Source: Dipetalonema caudispina
Taxonomy: Eukaryota; Nematoda; Chromadorea; Rhabditida; Onchocercidae
Direction: 5' to 3'
DNA length: 64,000 nucleotides
Assembly: GCA_013365325.1 (NCBI GenBank)
Contig: JABVXV010000094.1
Location: 124,001 to 188,000 of the forward strand
The position numbers and the translations under genes were made by a program. Below the pieces are notes generated by a model. The model did no database searches. It saw only the letters and a list, made by a program, of their open reading frames with translations, and was not told where the DNA came from. Of the stretch, positions 24,502-38,151 are shown piece after piece. Each line of letters opens with the position of its first letter. Positions within the stretch are counted from its first letter, which is position 1.

Positions 24502-27500
24502 TCTTTTTCTACTTACTTTATATTTCCTCAAAAATTAGATTCTTATATTCATTTCCTGTTTTGAATAACTACATATAAGTAGGTAAAGATGAAGTATTAT
24601 GGAATTATAAAATGTAGAAATTCCACAGAAGTATGTCTAATGCATTTATTTAGTACTCATTAACTTTTTTGTTACACATATCAAAGTTTTAGTGATGTTT
24701 TCGATATTGTTATATCTATCTTGTGATATTTTAGGATTCTGTCATCAATCAAAGTATATTCTTTAATAGCTGTATAAGTTGCATCATAATTTATTTTTTT
24801 TTTTTTAATTAAAAAAGAAATTATCGACTTCTCATTTTGAATTCAGTGACCGCAACAAAAGAATGTTGATTAAAAAGAGCATTTCTTGTTGTTCACTGGA
24901 CATATGTGCTGTTGTTCATCAAGGCCATATCTATACTCTCTTGCAGTAATGCTATTGGTCAAAGGTCATGTGTTGTTGCTTTTCAACGTAATATGTTAGC
25001 TTTATGCGCTTTAGTTTTATTTTGAGAAATTTCACTTTTTTTTTTAAAAAAAAAAAGAACTGAAATTGATGACAGATGTTTGCGAAATTTTTGATTCAAA
25101 ATTAAGAATTAAAGTTGGGAATAAAATTTTTTATTAAATCATAATAAAAGAGTCTCTTTTATCGTTTTTAAGATAAAGATGCCTCTGAAATACATCACAT
25201 CTTCGTATAGTAAACATATTTAGTATGTATAAAGGATTTTCGGTAGAAGGAGAGGGAATGGTTGAAGGTCATTGAGTATCTTGAAGCTATAGTATTTCAG
25301 TGATAAAGCATGAATTAATAGAAGAAGAGAAATGTGAATGAAATGGTGAAACTTTTGTCATCTTCTATGAAGGTTATGGTCATTGAACTACAGCGCAATC
25401 CATCTATGGTCTTTACTCTCTCAACAAATATTCTGCTCCTCATTTCATTCCATCTTTTAAAATTTCATATTTTCTTCAAGAAGAAAAGGAATTGCAAAAT
25501 TTTTGCATTTATTGAAATTTCGAAAGCAAAGGTAGTGAAATAGTTATCATCCTAAATTGGTCATTCGTCTAAGCTAATTTCCTCCAATCAAATCGATGAA
25601 ATGCAATGTGAAGAATGATGAGGAGGAAAAATGGCTAAGCCAACTTTGTTGAAAAATGCTCAGTTATTGTAGACTGTGAAGTTCCATCACATTAAACGCT
25701 ATCTCAAAAATACTTTCTCATACCTTGAAATTTAAACTATTTTACAATCTCTTTTTATTAATTCTTCTCAGTTCAAGGAGAGAAATGATGAAATTTGATA
25801 ATATTCTATTAATTACTCACAGACGATTTACCTGCTAGAGTATAATTCCCATTAATAAAAGTTAATCTTTTAGATTTAAGATCTTCCATTCCTAGTTAAG
25901 TTTATTTTTGTTCAAATAATGTGGTCTTTACTACTCAAACTGATTGTTGAAAAAAGTGTTTAAAATGCAAAACATATGTTAAATTTAACTCAGTACAATT
26001 TAATTTGATATTAATTTATTTTGTCAGTTTTATTGCTGTTGTCGAATGAATAGGAGACACTGTTATTTCACAAATACATCAATTGCAATCAAAATATTGT
26101 CATTTCAGACACAATTTCAAAAATTGCAAATATTGACGCTATTTTGATGTGAATAGGGGAAAAGAAAAAAAAAAGAAATATCGAACAATATAGGAAATGT
26201 TAGCTTACCATAAATAATTTTGCTGTGTGTAAACTTTTTCAGCAAAGATTTTCAACATTTTTCAAACAGCAAAATTTGTTCGATTTTCGTCATTTTTAGT
26301 GTTCACTTTTACTGGTTAGCTATATATAAGAGTTATAAAATTAGTAGTTTATAATTGAAACAAAAAATTGCATATTTGAATAAATAAGGTTTTTTTTTTT
26401 TTAGGTACAATCAAGTTTCCATGAACATTTGCTTTTATAATATCTGAAATCCCCTTAAATTAATTGAATCTTCAGGGTTAATTACTGGTACTTAATAATT
26501 AATAATCACTTTAAGCGCTGATATTGAATATTTACATATGATGGATACATACAAATGATCTCTGTGCTTGCGAGAATCTCACCCTTTAGGAAGGAAAGAA
26601 CTTCATAGTTTTATTTTTTATTATTTTTCATTCATTAATAGAAAATTCTTAAATAAAAGCCAATAGAAATATCTCAATAAATCTATAAAATTGTGACATC
26701 AAAAGTGCAACAAATCGTTTGGTAGCTTTTTTCTTTTTCTTTTCTTTTTTTTTATTTTTTTATTTTTTACATTGTAAAGGATGGGAATAAGGAATGGCAT
26801 TTCAAGACAGAGTGATAAATAATTTGTTTTTTAGAATTGATATCTTGCTTTTATGTGCAACCGTTATTTATCATAGATTTATTTTAGAGAATTCATTTTC
26901 ATCCCACAACCAGAAATTGGTTCATATTTTGAATTTCTACTTCTGTATGTATAACCGTATGTCTTTGTAATCATTAATAATAATATGTGGTGACACAATA
27001 AATGATTACATTCGATCGCCGAAGTGCTAAAATATTAGTTACCAGTTGATACAGTGAACCATTTGAAGTATATCTTAAAATATTATTTAGAAGACAAAGT
27101 TTGTTTTTTTTTTTTCCTATATCTAAAAAGGAAAATACCAACATATTACATACTTTGTCATTTAATAATATTTTCCTGTATAATTGAAACAAATTATTCC
27201 TTTACATATTGGCTCAATGATATGGACAAATTAATCTGTAACTTGTTATATTGCCATTAACATGAAATGCTACTTAGTGGAATAAGCCTGTTTCTATAAC
27301 TGATTGTCTTGGTCTATTTCAACACCAATTTTTGCTGACACTCCTTGTTGTAACTAATGCTGCACTTTACTGATGATATTTCCAACCGGTTTCAATTTTT
27401 GGCGGTATTTTCTTTCGTTGTTTTCCCACCATGATATATGTGTATAAAAAAGAGAATGAAATTTAGCATTAAAGAAATTGTTACGTTTTTCAAAAGTGAA

Positions 27501-28891
27501 AAATCTTAATCTTTATGAGTTAGTCATAAGATGTGCTTCATTAAATTTATCAACATATAATGACTTTTAATGAAGTATGATAAAATTTGAATTGTCTACT
27601 TCTAATTTATATTTGAATAAAATTCGTAACCTCATAAAAACATGCAACTAATCCGTCCAAATACAATGCAGCAACATTTCCTCTTTGTATCCATCATCAA
27701 ATCAAGAAATGTATTCTTTTTCATGTCTTTAGAAATAAGATGAACATTTTCGTTTGCTCTATTTTTTTTTCAGGTACGCAGTAGCGAAATTCATTTCAGT
27801 CCAGTTCAGTGTAATAATAACTATAATCATCTTTTGTTGAATTCATCAATATACCTGTCTAAGAATACAGCGAGTTCAATAATTGCTCCTATACATTGTA
27901 CAGCAAAACGAGGAGCACACATCAGATGCTCTCCTTATCACTGCATCACTTTCATCAATACTTCCCATAAAGTGTATCCTGCATTTCTTCTCTTCCTTTC
28001 CTTGTATTCTTTCACCCATTTTGCATTCTTTCCTTCAAAAAGACAATGCTTGTATACACATCTGTCAGTTCATACAAATCTCGATTATCTCTGTTCATTC
28101 TTTCATAGATCGCTTTTTTGAATTACGATATGCAATTCACCCGTATCATGTCTTTGATATTACTTTTGATTTATTTTATTTTTTATAAAAATATGCTGTA
28201 AGAAACTAACGATAACGTGTAAAACATGGAATGCTTAAATCTGCATACTGCAATCAGCGATAAAAGTAACATAACTTAGTATATACAACAAAGAAGTGAA
28301 AAAGAATTATTTTAATTGCCTAGACAGGATGGATTACAATAGAACAGTAATACTGCTGAGAATATTCACAGAAATAGCACTATTAACTAACGAAATGAAA
28401 GTTCTCATAACTTTCACTTCCTTAACAATTACTAACAAAACATTTTGTTTTTGCATACTTGAGAATGTAGGATGCATTGAATTCATATTTTTTCATTCCA
28501 TTTCGTTCAGTTGTTCAGTTCCTATGCAATATTATAATTCTTGTTGAACTTAAATAATACCTTTCAATAACTTACAATACACTTTCCTTCATATTTAAAC
28601 TGTACTTAGATTAGAAGGCAATACTGAGCACTTATTTCCATTAATGTCTAACTCTCATAATTTTAATTCAAATCTACTGCTTCTTCATTGCTATAATGAC
28701 TTCTTCCTCATATTGACAACATTTCTGAGAGAAATCTTATCTAGAGTATTCTCAACAACTTGAATCCTAGCAAAATACTTATTCTTCTCGTTAACCCTGT
28801 AATCCACCAGAAAAATCCTACTTGCAGTTAGGACAGTCTCACGTTTCTACTCCACGCCAAACGTAAACATACACGCACACGTAAATGCTAC

Positions 28892-28923
28892 GTTTCCCCA
28901 CCCCCATTAATAGTATATAAAAG
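28892..28923 (+). promoter_or_regulatory. Candidate core promoter: CCCCACCCCC plus TATATAAAAG
   Basis: A C-rich KLF/Sp-type box (about 28896-28905) is followed by a TATA-box match at 28914-28923 and then a GC-richer stretch (gacggctcggccag) that stands out from the AT-rich background. The orientation fits etr-1, whose first certain exon starts 1.6 kb downstream. A promoter for a short non-coding RNA is also possible. Confidence 0.35.
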
Positions 28924-30363
28924 ACGGCTCGGCCAGATCAGACTTGTTAAGTGACAATGATATATTGCAGCTTGTTGATTAGGGTCGGTATGAAAACTGT
29001 GGTTCATTGAGGTATTTGGGTTAAGTATTCAAAATAGTTCGGTTTAGAAGAATTCAATTGTTGCAATGCTTTCTTGCTCTAATTGAATAATATCAACAAT
29101 AATTGGGCTGAATTGAAGATATTTCTGCTGTTTTGATAAAAAAAATGTTTATATTTTCATAGGATTTACCATTCTAATTTTTTTCCCATGGAAAACGTTG
29201 CAATGTGTTGAAATATGAGCCAGATAACACATTTATCTCAGCTACCTCTTTTGTCATCCATTGATTTGGATCAACAACACAGAAATTTTATTAAATTTAA
29301 GGAAATTTCATTGAAATTGGACGAAGTTACTCTGAACTAGGAAGGTACTTGAACACTTAAATTGGTTATGTAATCGGTTAGCTAAATAAGTATATTTTGT
29401 TCCCGGCAAAGTTTTTTCTGTCATAAAGTACGACAAGAGAATTCGAAATCATTCCTATGATGACACTATTCATCTATTGCTCATAGTTATGGGCTGAAGT
29501 AACAATTCCCGGTGTGTACCGGCTAATAATTATGATGTGTATGGGGGCAGGGGTCACGAGAAAGGCTGCTTTCAAACAGCTGGAGGGGAAGTTTGTTTTA
29601 GAAGTGATGGGAGTTATTGGAAATGATTTAAGTGCGTACATATAAATAGATAGGAGGAAGCTCAAAATATTATGAAGTGCTTTGATCGGAAATATAAAAG
29701 AATAAGGAAGCGCAAGAATACATATAGATAGTTACATAACATGCACTAGATTGTGATGATTTACTATTCGTGCGCTCATTAACCTTCCTATTCCAGCCAA
29801 TAGCCTATCTTAGTATATTTTATTATCAATCAGACCAATCAGATTTGAGAATGAGATCCATATTGAGCAGAAGTTAGCAGTAACAGGTTGGTAATCATTG
29901 ATTATGTCTCATCTGAGTGGGTTACATGGTATTACCTATCCCAATCACTTCCAGTTTTCGTCTATGATTGGCTTTAGCTTCAGTGACTGTCTGTGACCCT
30001 TATATTATGCAGACTTTTCAGATAAAAATAATTACTTGGACTGTTAGTCAACTGCAGAATATCCATATTTTGGCTTGATTAAGTTCCTTTATGGCATACA
30101 AAAAGCAAATGCGCTCATTTGATTAACAGATGTTGAACAAAATCAATTGAAAAGTAAGATATTTTCCTTGGTTAGATTAATGTTGGTTATAAAGACCACA
30201 TCTCGTGCTCAAATTGTTTCATCAGAAGTACGAGATTTGAATTAAAGGTTAAGAGACTGTTCTGACTCTATTTTCAATTTTTCGTTTGTGATATTCAAAA
30301 CGACTTACTTCGCTTCAAATTTTTTTGTCATTCGAGCGGTTTTTTTTTCCTCTTTTTTTCTAG

Positions 30364-30435
30364 AGAGAATTCTTTGGAGTTGCTGTTAAATCAAGTCAGT
30401 AACGGTGGCAATAATAACTGCAGTAATAATAACAA
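30364..30435 (+). CDS. Possible upstream coding exon of etr-1 (alternative N-terminus)
   Basis: A tttctag acceptor and an AA|GTATTG donor bracket an open frame reading ENSLELLLNQVSNGG followed by an Asn-rich run. It would join in phase to 30533 (…NNNK-TDVMSNQ). CELF proteins often have alternative N-termini. The exon before it was not found, so this is tentative. Confidence 0.3.
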
Positions 30436-30542
30436 GTATTGCGCTGCCATTTTGATGCTTCTATACTCGTGCGCGTTTTAGCGCTGCTGTTGAAAATATT
30501 CTATTGCATTTTTCTTTCCTTTTCTTTTTCAGAACAGATGTA

Positions 30543-33500
30543 ATGAGCAACCAACCGATACAACAGTCCCAAGCCTCATCGGCAAGAGAACCCGATCCAG
30601 ATGCTATCAAAATGTTTGTCGGTCAGGTATGTAGTTGACTTCCATTATTATTAACGGTTATTTGAGATAGAATGCATGGAATATATGTTTTCACTATAAT
30701 GAAGATAACTGAAGTGCTATATATAGAAGCTGGACGAGAATTCCTTCATTTAATTTAACTAATTTTTTTTTAGATTCCGCGCTCATGGGGTGAAACAGAA
30801 TGTAGGGAGCTGTTTGAGCAGTTCGGTTCTGTATGTCAGCTAAATGTTCTTCGTGATAAAGTAACACAAGCAAGTAGAGGTAAATTGTTTTTCCAATATA
30901 GATTAAGTGTTAATTGATTACACATCAACTGATTTGCCAGAACTGCATTTTATTTCAGGTTGCTGTTTTGTAACTTACTATAAGCGTGCCGATGCAATAG
31001 CAGCTCAAGCAGCACTTCACAACATCCGTGTTTTACCCCAAATGTATCATCCTGTTCAAATGAAGCCTGCCGACATTGAAAACAGAAATGGTGGTGCATC
31101 CTTTTTTTATGAATCTGTTTATTTTCCTTTTTTGTCTTTCTGCTTCTTGCTTATTTGTCATAACTTATTAAGTGTTCCAAGTAACCGCTATCAAAACAGC
31201 AGTGCATTATCACAACCTGCACAGAAATGATTTACAGTAGATTCAGCCTCATTTCACACTTTTATACTTCGATGTTTGCTTCAGCTCTTTATGTAATGAC
31301 AAGTACTGTATGCAGCAAATGAATCGAAGAAGTGTGGAAATGTCTTTCTATGTTTCCTCTCTGAAACTGATGACATACTTTGTATTACAGAAAGGAAATT
31401 ATTTGTTGGTATGTTAAATAAGAAACTCACTGAAGAGGATGTTCGTGAAATGTTTGCTCAGTTCGGACACATCGAAGACTGCACTGTTTTGAAGGATTCA
31501 GAAGGGAAAAGTCGAGGTACATCTGCAATTTTTGATGCCACAGCACTGGTATATGATCAGAACTAGGATAAATAATTCAATGAGACAGATGTTTTATATT
31601 TGTAGAAAATGAAAATGATCAAATAATTTAAAAGTTTTAAAGGTATTGCTTGCTAAAATTTACAATGAAAATTTTCAGCCGCTTACTTTAATAGAATGAT
31701 ATCATGATTGCAGAAGTTACCATTAAAATCTTCTACAAAGCATGATAATTACCTATTTAATAAACCTTTAAGCTTATACTGAAGCAATGGCTTCTGGTGG
31801 TGGGTTTAAATTAATTCCAAATGGTCAATATATTTTTAGTCATCAAGTAATTATGTGATCCAAAATGGCTGTTTGTTAGTAAAAGAGGCCTAAATAAGAC
31901 AACCTAGCTAATAAGTTAATTCTTTACTCGTCCTAATGCAGAAATTGTTGATGTTACACTACTATTGACTGTTAAATCCGGATAGAGGAGTGTGAGACTT
32001 GCAGCAGCTGGTAATATCAGAGCAGAGCAAAATATATATTCCGGAAGCTTCAGATAATTAGTAATGACTTTACTGCAAATATTAACTAGCAAGTTAAGGT
32101 ATTACAAATTAGTATTTTGAAAAGAGCGGTTTAAGGAGAGCATTGTAGTCCTCTTTTAGGAGGCTTACAAGGCTACCTTTCAGGAGATATAGCCGTATAT
32201 GACGGTGTACTCATGCTACCGTCACAGAATGGCTTGCTTTAAGCAAGATGATAGTCCTCGTAATTCTGGTGATAAGTGTCATGTTAACAGTGACAACTAT
32301 AAGTTTGTAGACCAACTGCATGAATGTCAGAAGTGTTCGTTGTCAAGTTAGGTGATTACACTGTTCACAGTGCTTCAATGTAATTATATGTTGTGTGTCT
32401 GTAAACTAATTCATGTATATTGATCTCAGAACGTTTGACAAATCTTTTGTTGATGACTACTTCCAGCTTACCTGAAAGTCGTTTAGGTAATAATGAATCC
32501 AATGGTTTTGATTTTGGGATACGTTACTTTCCTGATTGGATTTCTCGAGTAGCGTCGGACTTTATATTTATATTGCTTTAGGTTTCTGGTATGGAGTTAT
32601 GGTTTCTTCGGACTGCTTATGATTACAAATAAGAAATATTAGGAACGACTTTGTCCCTTTTTTTATTTTTCTTTCCCTGTTCCTTTTTTCATGTTGTCCT
32701 TGTCACAGAAGCTGTTTGTTGAGCGTAACTTTTTGTTCCAGGCTGTGCCTTTGTGACGTTTGCTCATCGTTCCTGTGCGCAACAAGCAATCAAACAAGTG
32801 CATCTATCTCAAACCATGGAGGTACTTTGTCACTCACCTGTACACTTTTTTTTTCGAAGTACACCCCGATAAAGTATCGTATGTTACTGAACTTACTGCG
32901 TATTACCTTATTTTAGCAGCGGTCTATGTTTTTACTGAATGACAGTTGCTTCAATAAGCTCTTTTTTTCATTTTAGTGGTTCATATGGCTTGTAGGTCTT
33001 AGCTTTGTGCTTAAATCGTATCACATGTGATTACATTTTGAAATATTATAGTTTACATTAGATATTCGTTGCACCAATTGTGGGAGCATGAACCACATTG
33101 TTATAACTTTTCATCATGTTGGTGAACGTTTTCTGAATCCTGATGAATCAAATCTGTTCCGTTAACGTTTTGACGATGGGACGAATTCCATCATTCTTTG
33201 TTTTAGCATATTTATGTTATTATTATCCGTAAAAATTGTAAATTTTCTACGTACTTCATAGTTTTTTATGAAGGAGCTAAATAGCATGCTATTTTTTGTG
33301 AAGTCCTTTGATTGTCAATTGTTATTATCGAGAAAGCGTATAACCTGTCCTTTACTGTAAAAGGAAGAACTTTTTATAACAGGAATTTTTGAACGTTACA
33401 GCTGAATCTTTCTCTATTGAAATTGTAACGTACCTGAGAAGTCATAATGTTTTTAGGGCTGTTCAAAACCGATTGTCGTGAAATTCGCTGATACTCAGAA

Positions 33501-36500
33501 AGAGAAGGATGCAAAAAAGAGTGGTGGGACGCCAGCGATAACAGCACCTTCATTGCAGAACACAGTCAGTTTAGCCAACACGTTGCAACAGGTAAAATTT
33601 GTTATAAACTCTTTTTTTATAAAGGGAATTGAACTAGATATAGTTTATTCAAACACATTTATTGCGTAAGCTTACACTGCCTTGTTCAGCCGTGCCGTCT
33701 GCTGATATAAATTGTAAATTCATAGTTTAGGTAGAAACTCAACAGTCAGGGTCAAACTTCATTGCCCATCAATGATGTTTCATGAAAACTTGCATGTTTA
33801 CATAGGATCAGTGTGTCTACTTCAATAATGGACGGTTCAACTGACTTTGCTTAGAAAATACACAAACAATCTTTGGTGTTACCAAACTTCTACAGAAGAG
33901 ACATCACTGTGGGCCATGATTTTTCTTTCAATATAAAATCATTTTACGAATTTCGAGTCAAATCATTCTACCTATTACTAATTTCAGTCAAAACACATCT
34001 CATTCTGTTGTATCTACATGAGTATGTTTATTGCAGTTATTACAAACAGCACAGCCTAACAGCAATACCAGTCCTGCTCTGGGAACTCAATTGGCTGCAC
34101 TTGCAGCACTCCTCCAGACAGCATCACAACCCAATGTTCTAAGTTTACTTGGAAATGGTATCTTTTCTCAATTAATTGCGTTCTCTAAAATTTGTCGACG
34201 ATTGAAGTTACCAGACATAAACGTTATTTGCTCAAAAATCTCTGTTGATAGGAAACATGTGAAAAGATAATAATATCGAATTAAATTTCAAACGATGTGG
34301 AATCATCGGAGTCATCATTAGGGATCTGAATCTGTTGACCGAAATAAGTAAACAGTGATTGTATTGTAGTATTATCTGGTTTGGGTCGTTTAACCGAGAA
34401 TACAGCAGCATCGAATCAAACATCTGTAAAATCATCACCCTTTCCTCTTGTCAGTCAGCAAACCCTGGCATCACTCTCCTCTTCACCGGGCCTCTCAAAT
34501 GCAGATTCATCAGGTACATCATCGTAAAAACAATGCATGGGCTCCCTCCTGCTTCTTTCCATTTTCTTTATAGTAAAACATATTTAGTTTCAAGCAGTAT
34601 TTCCAACACCTCTGGTTTTCCGTAACTACTTTGCACTGCTAGCGAGTAATTTCGGTTTGATTGCATGCACTGTTCGTTGTAATATGAGTTTTCCGCCATA
34701 TTTTCCGAGTTTCAAAGTTAGTTCTTCCCATTTACCCATGAAAATTCATTGTTTTCATGTAATAAAGTGTCAGGTTCTGTTATTTGTTTACACTGCTGTC
34801 ATTAATTTTGTTAGTTTCCAAGTTTTATTGGCTTCCGCTTCCTTGGTATCCTGGCAACAAGAGATTTGGTCAATTAATATGACTCGAAATATTTCCAAAT
34901 TATTTTTGCATCTCCCATGAAATCTGATCTTAACGTTTTGTCGCTCAATAACAGTGGTAATTTTGGTACCCTCAAGTAAGCCAAGAAGATTTATATTACT
35001 GATAACCTAAACAGTGAATTCATTAAACAAAGTAGTTCGACGACTGACACGTCAAACTTCTTCCAGCACTTTTTTACAATGAAGTATGGAAGAAAATTAA
35101 ACTTGTTTGTTGTGATTCTAACTTCAGTACTCTTTTGTGATTGTGGAACTGCTCTTTTTTCTTTTTCGCTTGTTACTCGTCAACATGTTTTAGTGTCCAT
35201 TTGTTATACAATATTCTTACTATATGCTTTTTGATTGCACCTGAACATTTCCGTAAAAAACAGGAATTATGAAAACGATATGGCAATTTATCTCAATGCT
35301 TTTAGAACTATAAATTCATAATCGAATTACTTACTTAATATTACCTGTTCCAGCAGCACTTCAACAACAGCAACATCAGCAATTAGCTGCACTTCAACAA
35401 CAGCAAAGATTGTTGGAACTTCTTACCCATCAACAGCTTACTAACACACCGATATCTACTCCTAGTGGTAAATCTTTGCACCATAAGGATGAGTCAGCTT
35501 GAAGCCCCGGTGGTGAATCTCTCATATTGCTGGTTCTAAACTAATTGCTTCTAATATCTTCGAATTTAATATGTTAGATCTTTATCAAGCACCTATTTAA
35601 TTTATATAATCAGCTGTTGTACTTTTTTCAGGCTCGTTTGGTAGTGACAGTAAAATAAATGGTACAACTGGAGGAAATAATCTTATTCAATTGACGGGAC
35701 AGAATACGTCAAGCAGCATCGATGCTCTACAACAAGCATATGCAGGATTACAGCAGTTTGCTGGTGAGTAGATGAACAGATTTTTTTATTTTTTATATTG
35801 CAGTATTTCCAGAAAATAAGCTTTTAGGAATCAATCATATTACTGCTTTTGATTTGTTCACAGTTGTGAACCTTTGTCGACGAATTCTTCAGTAGTTGTG
35901 ATTGCTATTTAGTAATTATATGGTATGAGTTATGAATCTTATTTTACACTTCTCATTCGTTTTTCAGGTTTGTATCCGCAATTATCGACTAACAATTTAC
36001 TTACTGCTAGTAGTGCACCTAATACAGGAATGAGTACCACGAGTGGTGGGCAGTCAAAGGGACCAGATGGGTGCAATCTGTTCATTTATCACCTCCCGCA
36101 AGACTTCACTGATAACGATTTATACACCACATTCTCACCTTTTGGATCAATTATTTCGGCAAAAGTTTTCATTGACAAGCAGACTAATCTCAGCAAATGT
36201 TTCGGTAAGTTTTATTCCTATATTGTATTATTATTCGCTGGTAGAGGATCAACAGGTCATCGTTACAAGAGTGAAAAAAAAAAAACAGTCCCCATTTAAA
36301 TTAAAAGTGGTCGGGGTAAAATTACCTAATTTTGTTCAACCCATATTTTCAGGTTTTGTAAGCTACGATAACGTCGTTTCCGCCCAAAATGCTATTTCGG
36401 CACTTAATGGATTTCAGATAGGATCAAAACGGCTTAAAGTACAGCTAAAGCGCGGAAAGGACAGTAAACCGTATCCGAGCATGCCTGTTGCTAGTAACAG

Positions 36501-36528
36501 TGGTAATACGAAGCCGCTGTCAACTTAA
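30543..36528 (+). CDS. etr-1: CELF/ETR-1 family RNA-binding protein (three RRMs)
   Basis: Twelve exons (30543-30626, 30774-30879, 30959-31090, 31391-31516, 32742-32821, 33457-33591, 34037-34157, 34370-34513, 35354-35467, 35632-35763, 35968-36204, 36353-36528) keep phase and give 528 residues. RRM1 (about 20-105) has RNP2 MFVGQI and RNP1 [11 protein letters not shown]2 (about 108-190) has LFVGML and [11 protein letters not shown]3 (about 427-505) has LFIYHLP and FGFVSYD. The linker between RRM2 and RRM3 is rich in Gln, Ala and Ser ([14 protein letters not shown]), typical of CELF. CELF proteins bind GU-rich RNA and control splicing, translation and decay; ETR-1 is needed in worm muscle. Several linker exons end in the same phase (one base carried over), so they can be skipped singly without frame loss, which suits alternative splicing. 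The donor after 31090 (GTGGTG) is weak. The true N-terminus may lie further upstream. Confidence 0.95.
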
Positions 36529-38151
36529 CTGTTGGATTTTTCGAGAAATTCTTTTATTTCTTCATTTCTAACTGTAAAAATTATATTTTCATTTTCATCG
36601 TTAATTATAAAACTAATAATAGACGTTGTAGCGATAATTGAATTATGCTTATTTTATGGACTGTAAATTTAAACTATTTACATATGCAGTTCCTTCTTTT
36701 TAATGTTGCTAATCGAAATTATGCATATGAGATAAAGTCAATGAAATAAGAGTCTCGTAAGGTTCTTCCTTTTTCTTGAAGTAGATTTATAATTGACCCT
36801 GATCTTTATATAATGTATGTGAATAGTTTACATTATCCTAGTCGCCTATTTTTTTATCGTACTAACTGTGGGTAAATATTTATGAGCTGAAAGTCTGTTA
36901 TTATTCTCGCTCTACTTAACTCCTACCATCAGTCCTACTTAATTTGCTAACGTCAAGTGCATTTCCCAATTTTTAAACCTAATGTTATCACCAGAAATCT
37001 TGCCCCCTTATGAAGATGTAATTTCTTTACTAATCTTGGTCTTGCCTGTTATCATCTGTTCTCATTTTTAAAGCTGTCTTGCCAAGACTTTCATATGTAT
37101 TATTGCTCTGAGCGTTTGCCCGTTTCCAATTTTTTGTTTTTATTAATATAGTTAAGCATTATTTGCATTACGCATCATTCAAGTATTTAAGAATTAATGT
37201 TTTGTGAAAAGAAGAAAGTTCAAAAGCAGTGGATTATGCGTCTTATTCGTAGGCCTTTTTTTGGTTAAACCATTCTGCATTTAATTAAAAAGTGATTCAG
37301 AATAACCTGCAATTTTTTGATATTGTATTTAGCTATGCTTGTCTCTCTGGATGTTCGATGTCCGAAGCTGGTTTTTGAACTAGATTAGACCTTATTTTTT
37401 GGTTGTAACAGTGCATCTATTCCTTTTTTTTTAAATTTAATTCTTCTCTTTGAGCATGTGATTGTTCTGATTGTAATATAGATGATATTTGATTTAATTG
37501 AATTCTTATATTTCATTTATACATGTCATATATCATCTACAGCGTTTATTGAGAGAAACCTTAACATCTCAAGTGATCAACATTTTTGCATATAATTGTA
37601 AAGAGGAAAAATCACTCTTGGTTTTATTTTCACTTTATGACATGACTTGATTTATAAAAGTCCACTGAGCATTACAAAAAGCATTAGAGAATGTAGTTCT
37701 ATTATATAGGTGGTCAAGTTGTTAAGTTTTGAAATCGAGTGAGAAAAGTGGACTAGCATAAATGATGTGTTGTTGTATGATAGTCATGTATGATCTTGAA
37801 ATCCTCCAAAGCAGTCTCATTTAGGAAACATCATATATTAGAATTTGGAACTACGCAGGAGAAAAAGTAGAAGATAGGAAAGAAGTAGATATATGTAAAA
37901 TAGGTATATAGAACAACACAAAATTGGAAGGAGAATCAGTTAATAGTTTGGCTTCTAAAATTATATCTGTTCCATTCGGTGAAACAGTTCTGGAAGTATA
38001 TGTAGCATTGCCTCGAAGAGATCAATGAATTGTAAAGATTGCTATATAAGATTTCGGAGAGCAAAGATAGCATTACAAGAATTCCCACTGATCGCTTCAG
38101 CTTTTGTCACTAGTTATTAGATTTCGGAAAGTTTGGTTCGGCCGGACTTTT
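36529..38151. other. Convergent 3' region of etr-1 and the CAT transporter
   Basis: No coding frame. It must hold both 3' UTRs. A TG-rich patch (gatgtgttgttgtatgatagt, about 37762) resembles GU-rich CELF target RNA on the etr-1 strand. Confidence 0.5.

Larger units (their letters stand above)
24502..30532. other. Long intergenic/5' region upstream of etr-1
   Basis: Six kilobases with no exon I can defend. The frames at 27834-28188 have low-complexity Ser/Phe/His content and no homologue I know. The notable part is 28850-28925, with CCCCACCCCC and TATATAAAAG. The region probably contains the etr-1 promoter, 5' UTR exons and a first intron; a possible upstream coding exon lies at 30364-30435. 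Confidence 0.5.

Noticed and set aside
27834..28188. Overlapping plus-strand frames of 95 and 101 residues
   Set aside because: Low-complexity Ser/Phe/His content, no initiation or splice context, and two frames equally open; chance frames in pyrimidine-rich DNA.
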